A DNA stretch of 19,606 bases, taken from assembly GCA_900321265.1 (NCBI GenBank), contig ONVJ01000195.1:1-19606 (forward strand), read 5' to 3'. The stretch is from an uncultured Eubacteriales bacterium. Its GTDB lineage: Bacteria > Bacillota > Clostridia > Oscillospirales > CAG-272. The notes beneath the pieces are model-generated. The model saw only the letters and a list, made by a program, of their open reading frames with translations, had not been told where the DNA came from and did not search any database. Shown here piece by piece: positions 15,784 through 19,606 of the stretch. Numbering within the stretch: the first letter of the stretch is position 1; every line of letters starts with the position of its first letter. The position numbers and the translations under genes are program-made.

Positions 15784-16983
15784 ATGAAAAGAACGCTGAT
15801 AGATTTTTTCGATCAGGAAAATCTGAATAACTGTATAGCGCATTTCTTTGCTCACTATGACGCGGCGTACTATTTCTACATTGAGAAGAGCAGAAACGAA
15901 AAGACCGAAAGGCTCTTTTCCTCACTGAAGAAGTTCAACCGGGAGAAGGCCGGCGTCACACCGGTATTCATTCCGGTCTCCGACCGGGACTACAGCGTTC
16001 CCCGGCTGCTCGCGAAGCTTGCCTCCATATGCGAAGAAGCGGGGCCGGATTCTGAAGTCGACATCGATCTGTCCGGAGGGAACGAGTTCTTTCTGGCGTC
16101 TGCCGGGGCCTTTGTCGGCGGTCTGAAAAAGAGTCCGGATGAAGGCACGCGGATTTGCATGCGCAAGTACGACGTTCCGTCTGGCAGGGAGATTATCAGG
16201 TATCCCGAGGATTCCCCGTCCGGAGACAGAGGCTGCTGCTGCATATCGGTCGCCGATCAGATATTTCTCCACGGGGCGGCAAACCTCAGCCGCGGTCTGC
16301 CGCTGACCGACAGAAGAACGACCGAAAAGCTCTGGAATTCGGTGAGATGGTTCTGCAGGGACTGGAACAGGTTCTGCACCGACAGACAGGTGATTTCTTC
16401 AAAAAAAGACGGCGGACTCACCGTGTGCAAGGAGTATTCCAACAGCGAAACAAAAGCAAGACTGATAAGGATCGCTGACCGGCTGTCGGCATCCGGACTG
16501 ACCGGCCGTCCTTATGAAAAGACGATAGAAGAAAAAAAGTATATCGCATTTGACACTTCGCTGTCCCGCGGCGAGATGCTCCTGTTCGAGAAGAGCGGCA
16601 CGCTGCTTGAGCTTGTGTCCTACTACGCGGCGCTTGAATCGCGACGCTTCCCCGACGTCAAAGTAGGACTTGAGGTCGACTGGGACGGCAAAGTTGAGAA
16701 GAAGCCGGACGATCCGAAGAATGAGATCGATGTCGTGATGTCCGACGGGCTGCTTCCCTGGTTCATGAGCTGCAAAAACACCGCGGTAACGACCGAGGCC
16801 CTGAATGAGATCGGTGTCGTTTCGGCTCATTACGGAGGAAAATTCGCCCGTAAGTTGATGGCGACGAGTCAGGTCGCGAGCGAGGGGCAGAGAAAAAGGG
16901 CAGAGGATATGGGCGTGCTGCTCATCGACGGGATCGCGAGAATGACGGTCCCGGAGCTTGCCGAGAGGATCGCCGGACTGTGA
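15784..16983 (+). CDS. Card1/Can2-like DUF1887 protein (CARF-like domain plus PD-(D/E)XK nuclease)
   Basis: This 399-residue protein resembles the DUF1887 family, whose studied members Card1 and Can2 are nucleases switched on by cyclic tetra-adenylate made by type III CRISPR complexes. The N-terminus TLIDFFDQENLNN is typical. A Rossmann-like CARF half (about 1-145) holds the ligand-loop type motif DIDLSGGNEF (93-102). A helical middle follows (about 150-260). The C-terminal PD-(D/E)XK site is intact: E276 (LLELV), D316 (NEIDVV, with E314 beside it) and K331 (SCKN). No cas gene, CRISPR array or cyclase is visible in the window. The ATG has no clear ribosome binding site and no visible promoter, so expression may depend on read-through from glyS or be low. 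The role outside CRISPR is unknown. The fold assignment is strong; the activating ligand is inference. Confidence 0.8.
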   Translation: MKRTLIDFFDQENLNNCIAHFFAHYDAAYYFYIEKSRNEKTERLFSSLKKFNREKAGVTPVFIPVSDRDYSVPRLLAKLASICEEAGPDSEVDIDLSGGNEFFLASAGAFVGGLKKSPDEGTRICMRKYDVPSGREIIRYPEDSPSGDRGCCCISVADQIFLHGAANLSRGLPLTDRRTTEKLWNSVRWFCRDWNRFCTDRQVISSKKDGGLTVCKEYSNSETKARLIRIADRLSASGLTGRPYEKTIEEKKYIAFDTSLSRGEMLLFEKSGTLLELVSYYAALESRRFPDVKVGLEVDWDGKVEKKPDDPKNEIDVVMSDGLLPWFMSCKNTAVTTEALNEIGVVSAHYGGKFARKLMATSQVASEGQRKRAEDMGVLLIDGIARMTVPELAERIAGL

Positions 16984-17019
16984 CGGCTTTATCCGAACCT
17001 GTCACACAAGGAGTTTTGT

Positions 17020-17790
17020 ATGGAAGAGAGAGTAACCGAGCCGGAGGTCACGGTCGAGGAGACCCCCGCGACCGTCAATGATACCGGTGAAGGGGCCGGT
17101 GACGGAAGAGTCAGTGTGTCCGAAGTCGTCGTCGAGATGCCCGATGCGGTCTTCGAATCAGAGAGCCGGAAGCGGAAGAAAAAGGAAAAGGCCAAAAAGG
17201 TAAAGGACGACACTCTCAAGACCGGGAAAAAGGTCAAAAATAAAGCCGACGGCTTCTGGTCGAATTTCAAGAAGTTCGTCGCCAAGGGCAACATCGTCGA
17301 CCTTGCGGTCGCGGTCGTCGTCGGTACCGCCTTCAACAAGGTGGTGAACTCGCTTGTCAGCAACATCATCACGCCTCTCACATCGCGTCTGCTTCCGCAG
17401 GGCGATTTCTCGGAATGGAAGATAGTGCTTGTCGAGGGCGTCGAGGCCGACGAGGCCGCCGGCATTGAGGCTGTGAAGGAGGTCGCGGTCACCTGGGGAA
17501 ACTTCGTAAAGGATACTCTCGACTTTCTGATCATAGCTCTGACGATCTATTTCGCGCTCAGGCTCTGGCTGAAGGTTAAGGATTCGGTCCGGAAGAAGGA
17601 GAGACTTGCCGCCGAGAAAAAGGCGAAGGAGCTTGAGGAAAAGAAGAAAGCGGAGGCGGCAGCCGAGGCCGAAAGGCTTGAGAGAATAAAGGAAGAGTTT
17701 ATTGCCAATGTCGCGGCGCAGGCCGATATTCTTGCACAGATCAGGGACATCCTTTCCAAAATGGAGAAGGAAAGACACACGAGCAGGTGA
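17020..17790 (+). CDS. mscL: Large-conductance mechanosensitive channel MscL with long N- and C-terminal extensions
   Basis: MscL is the membrane-tension valve that releases solutes on osmotic downshock. The core (about 79-186) is clear: FWSNFKKFVAKGNIVDLAVA, TM1 (about 92-120), a short periplasmic loop and TM2 (about 162-186). The position of E. coli Gly22 is Ala98, as in the Mycobacterium tuberculosis channel. At 256 residues it is almost twice the usual 130-150. An acidic then strongly basic 78-residue extension precedes the core. TM2 is followed by a long Lys/Glu/Ala-rich coiled coil (about 188-226), ending in the family's C-terminal helix (AQIRDILSKM, 239-248). AAGGAG (17008-17013) lies 6 bases before ATG 17020, so the extension is really translated. 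It lies 36 bases after the nuclease gene. Confidence 0.93.
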   Translation: MEERVTEPEVTVEETPATVNDTGEGAGDGRVSVSEVVVEMPDAVFESESRKRKKKEKAKKVKDDTLKTGKKVKNKADGFWSNFKKFVAKGNIVDLAVAVVVGTAFNKVVNSLVSNIITPLTSRLLPQGDFSEWKIVLVEGVEADEAAGIEAVKEVAVTWGNFVKDTLDFLIIALTIYFALRLWLKVKDSVRKKERLAAEKKAKELEEKKKAEAAAEAERLERIKEEFIANVAAQADILAQIRDILSKMEKERHTSR

Positions 17791-17841
17791 GCCTGCAATT
17801 ACAGAAGGTTCGAAATTTAAAAAAAATAAGGAGAACAACCG

Positions 17842-18114
17842 ATGAACAACTATACCAATGAGCAGCTGAGACCGCTTTCCCCCTGGGCTTATTTCGGGCT
17901 TCAGATCCTTTTCAGCATCCCGATCGTCGGATTCATATTCCTCATCGTGTTCAGCATCTCGAGCGCGAACATCAACCGCCGGAATTTCGCAAGATCATAC
18001 TGGTGCGTTCTGATCATAGTGCTGATCATCTTCGCCATCGTCGCGGCCGTAGGCGCAGCAAGCGGACTTCTCGACGGGATTAAGACCTGGCTGAGCTCGA
18101 TCACCGGCGCCTGA
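17842..18114 (+). CDS. Small two-helix membrane protein, conserved hypothetical
   Basis: This 90-residue protein has two hydrophobic helices (about 16-39 and 53-75) joined by a basic NINRRNFARSY loop (43-53). The sequence LSPWAYFG...SIPIVGFIFLIVFS...NINRRNFARSY is one I recall from small hypothetical proteins in Firmicutes, so it is probably conserved, but no function is known to me. AAGGAG (17828-17833) lies 8 bases before the ATG. It follows mscL by 51 bases and may share its transcript. The hydrophilic first 12 residues look cytoplasmic. Confidence 0.75.
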   Translation: MNNYTNEQLRPLSPWAYFGLQILFSIPIVGFIFLIVFSISSANINRRNFARSYWCVLIIVLIIFAIVAAVGAASGLLDGIKTWLSSITGA

Positions 18115-18127
18115 TACTCTCCGCTGA

Positions 18128-18152
18128 CCGGGATTCCCGGAATAAATCCCGG
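18128..18152. repeat. 8-bp inverted repeat after the small membrane protein gene
   Basis: CCGGGATT (18128-18135) pairs perfectly with AATCCCGG (18145-18152) over a 9-base loop. It is followed by A-rich rather than T-rich sequence, so it is at best an atypical terminator. It lies 14 bases past the stop codon. Confidence 0.4.
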
Positions 18153-18201
18153 AAAATCCCAAAAAAACTGTTTCGCATGCCGATTTTTTTTAAAAAAACT
18201 G

Positions 18202-18230
18202 TTGACAAGCAAAATAACCTGTGCTATAAT
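18202..18230 (+). promoter_or_regulatory. Consensus sigma-A promoter of the T-box operon
   Basis: A perfect TTGACA (18202-18207), a 17-bp spacer and a perfect TATAAT (18225-18230) give a strong promoter. Just upstream is a T8-A7 tract (18184-18198) that could act as an UP element. Strong constitutive initiation fits control by transcription attenuation further down. The expected start is near 18237. Confidence 0.92.
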
Positions 18231-18236
18231 TTGCTA

Positions 18237-18522
18237 AACCGTTGAGGAAGAGTAAGTAAGCTCTGCCGATGCTTTCCCAGAGAGCCGCCGACGGTGAGAT
18301 GGCGGTAAAGTATGCATGGCCGAATGGACTTCCGAGGGCAACCGGAACGGAACGCGATCGTGTTCCTATTATGTGCGCCGGGGCGAGGGCTCCCCGTTAA
18401 CAAAGACCTGCATATGATCAGTATGCGATGAGTGGGCGCTTATTCGGCGTCAAGCAGGGTGGTACCGCAGGATAACTGTTTTTCCTGTCCCGGCAGATTT
18501 TTGCCGGGACAGGTTTGTTTTT
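18237..18522 (+). promoter_or_regulatory. T-box riboregulator, specifier UGG (tRNA-Trp)
   Basis: A T-box leader senses uncharged tRNA and then allows transcription to continue. Stem I closes with GGAAG (18246-18250) on CTTCC (18329-18333) and GTTG (18241-18244) on CAAC (18339-18342). The 5' side has AGTA (18251-18254). The apical part has the AG-bulge region CAGAGAG and GGTGAGA, closed by CCGCC on GGCGG. The specifier loop GAA-TGG-A puts TGG (18325-18327) opposite, giving tRNA-Trp. The T-box core AGGGTGGTACCGCAG is at 18456-18470. The antiterminator folds as GGG (18457-18459) on CCC (18489-18491), a 7-base TGGTACC bulge, then CAGGA (18468-18472) on TCCTG (18483-18487). It uses bases of the terminator's 5' arm, so the two structures exclude each other. 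Confidence 0.95.
18484..18522 (+). terminator. T-box attenuator terminator
   Basis: The 12 bases CCTGTCCCGGCA (18484-18495) pair perfectly with TGCCGGGACAGG (18502-18513) over a 6-base loop, followed by TTTGTTTTT. It should stop transcription when tRNA-Trp is charged. Its 5' arm is captured by the antiterminator when uncharged tRNA binds. Confidence 0.95.
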
Positions 18523-18576
18523 ACAGCAAATTTTTTAACGGTCCCGCCTCCGGCGGGGCAGAGAAAGGATAAAAAA

Positions 18577-19606
18577 ATGAAAAAGCTCAAAGCACTCAAA
18601 AAGGTCGTCTCGTCGGTCCTCGCGGTTCTGACCCTGATCGCCGCGGTATTCTCCTTCGCTTCCTGCGGGGAGAAGGAAAAGAAGGACTTCAAGGTCGGCA
18701 TCTGCAACTATGTCGACGACGCCTCTCTCAACCAGATAGTTGAAAATGTCCGCGCCGGACTCGAAGCGGCAGGGAAGGAAAAGGGAGTCACCTTCGAGAT
18801 ACTCTATGAAAACTGCAACGCCGACTCCGCCGTTCTCTCTCAGATAATCGCCAACTTCATCTCGAAGAAGGTCGACCTCATGATCGGTATCGCGACCCCC
18901 GTGGCGATCGCCATGCAGGCCGCGACCGAGGACAACAGGATCCCGGTGGTATTCGCCGCGGTCTCAGATCCTCTCGGAGCCCAGCTCGTCGCGTCGCTCG
19001 ACGCTCCCGGAGCCAACATCACCGGCACCTCCGACAGCCTTGACACCGAGGCGATCATGAATCTCATCTTCGCCGCGAATCCGTCTGCGACGAAGGTCGG
19101 TCTGCTCTATGACCTCGGCCAGGATTCCTCGACCGCCGCGATCGCCTCCGCCAAGGCCTATCTCGACGGCAAGGGCGTTGCCTACTCGGTCCGCACCGGC
19201 ACCAACGTCGACGAGATCAAGCTTGCCGCTCAGGCGCTCATCGCCGACGGCGTCCAGGCGGTATTCACCCCCTCCGACAACACCGTTATGACGGCTGAGC
19301 TCTCGATCTACGAGGCTCTCGCCGCCGCCGGCATCCCTCACTACGCCGGAGCCGATTCCTTCGCCCTCAACGGCGCTTTCTGCGGCTACGGAGTCGACTA
19401 CGCACAGCTCGGCAGAGTGACCGGCGAGATGGCTGCCGATATCCTGATCGAAGGCAAGGATCCCGGCAAGGTCGCGGTTAAGTTCTTCGACAACGGAACC
19501 GCCACCGTCAACACCGAGACCTGCACCGCGCTCGGCTTAAGCATCGACGCGATCAAAGAGGCCTTTGCTCCCTACTGCTCAAAATTCGAGACCATCACGA
19601 CCGCCG
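18577..19606 (+). CDS. ABC transporter substrate-binding lipoprotein, TrpX-like (3' end cut by window)
   Basis: This is a substrate-binding protein of the ABC_sub_bind family (the TrpX type, used for tryptophan or aromatic amino acid uptake). It has a basic start, a hydrophobic signal and a lipobox-like FASC with the lipid-carrying cysteine at C30. The mature part shows the family's periplasmic-binding fold, with landmarks VGICNYVDDASLNQIVENV, MIGIATPVAIAMQA, IPVVFAAVSDPLGA and YAQLGRVTGEMAADIL. The 343 codons present reach about the normal family length, so little is missing. AAAGGA lies about 7 bases before the ATG, and a small CCCGCC/GGCGGG hairpin (18543-18557) lies just before that. The Trp-specific T-box upstream is independent support for tryptophan as the substrate. 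Permease and ATPase genes (trpY/trpZ) are expected beyond the edge. Confidence 0.9.
   Translation, partial: MKKLKALKKVVSSVLAVLTLIAAVFSFASCGEKEKKDFKVGICNYVDDASLNQIVENVRAGLEAAGKEKGVTFEILYENCNADSAVLSQIIANFISKKVDLMIGIATPVAIAMQAATEDNRIPVVFAAVSDPLGAQLVASLDAPGANITGTSDSLDTEAIMNLIFAANPSATKVGLLYDLGQDSSTAAIASAKAYLDGKGVAYSVRTGTNVDEIKLAAQALIADGVQAVFTPSDNTVMTAELSIYEALAAAGIPHYAGADSFALNGAFCGYGVDYAQLGRVTGEMAADILIEGKDPGKVAVKFFDNGTATVNTETCTALGLSIDAIKEAFAPYCSKFETITTA

Noticed and set aside
17113..17125. MscL Ala98 at the E. coli Gly22 gate position as a gating anomaly
   Set aside because: The same Ala occurs in the Mycobacterium tuberculosis channel, so it is a known natural variant.
1..19606. CRISPR array that would explain the Card1-like gene
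   Set aside because: I saw no regularly spaced direct repeats of 25-40 bases and no cas gene in the window.

Overview
The window reads as chromosomal DNA of an anaerobic Firmicute (class Clostridia), probably one of the GC-rich uncultured gut lineages. The signs are strong AAGGAGG-type ribosome binding sites, near-consensus sigma-A promoters (TTGAAT/TTGAAA/TTGACA, 17-bp spacer, TATAAT), a textbook T-box leader, the clostridial pairs NusG domain II/Gx transporter and miaB-ylbF-mutS-mutL, and an alpha2-type glycyl-tRNA synthetase. All 15 recognised genes lie on the + strand. I saw no tRNA or rRNA gene, insertion sequence, prophage or CRISPR array.

Layout. Bases 1-250 hold no convincing gene but end in a strong intrinsic terminator (206-247), probably the 3' end of an upstream transcript. 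A sigma-A promoter (252-280) then starts a long, tightly packed run: a NusG-domain-II membrane protein (338-727), a Gx/heptaprenyl-diphosphate-synthase-component-I-like membrane protein (711-1328), an ABC ATPase and its large permease (1354-3779), apbE (3870-4931), miaB (4942-6504), a YlbF-family protein (6538-6954), mutS (7032-9650), mutL (9699-11750) and tgt (11839-12975). The first part suggests cell-envelope redox or flavinylation work. The second part is mismatch repair plus tRNA anticodon-loop modification (MiaB at A37, Tgt at G34). Two tandem hairpins precede tgt.

A second promoter (13018-13046) drives a divergent LytR-CpsA-Psr (LCP) protein and glyS. After glyS comes the most unusual gene, a Card1/Can2-like (DUF1887) protein at 15784-16983. 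It has a CARF-like N-terminus and a PD-(D/E)XK nuclease C-terminus, sits among housekeeping genes, and has no type III CRISPR genes in view. It is followed by an MscL channel of nearly double the usual length and a conserved-looking 90-residue membrane protein.

The window ends with a third promoter (18202-18230) and a complete T-box leader. Its specifier codon reads TGG (Trp), and its antiterminator and terminator are mutually exclusive. The leader controls an ABC substrate-binding lipoprotein of the TrpX type that runs off the edge. This lets me infer a tryptophan-uptake operon induced by uncharged tRNA-Trp.
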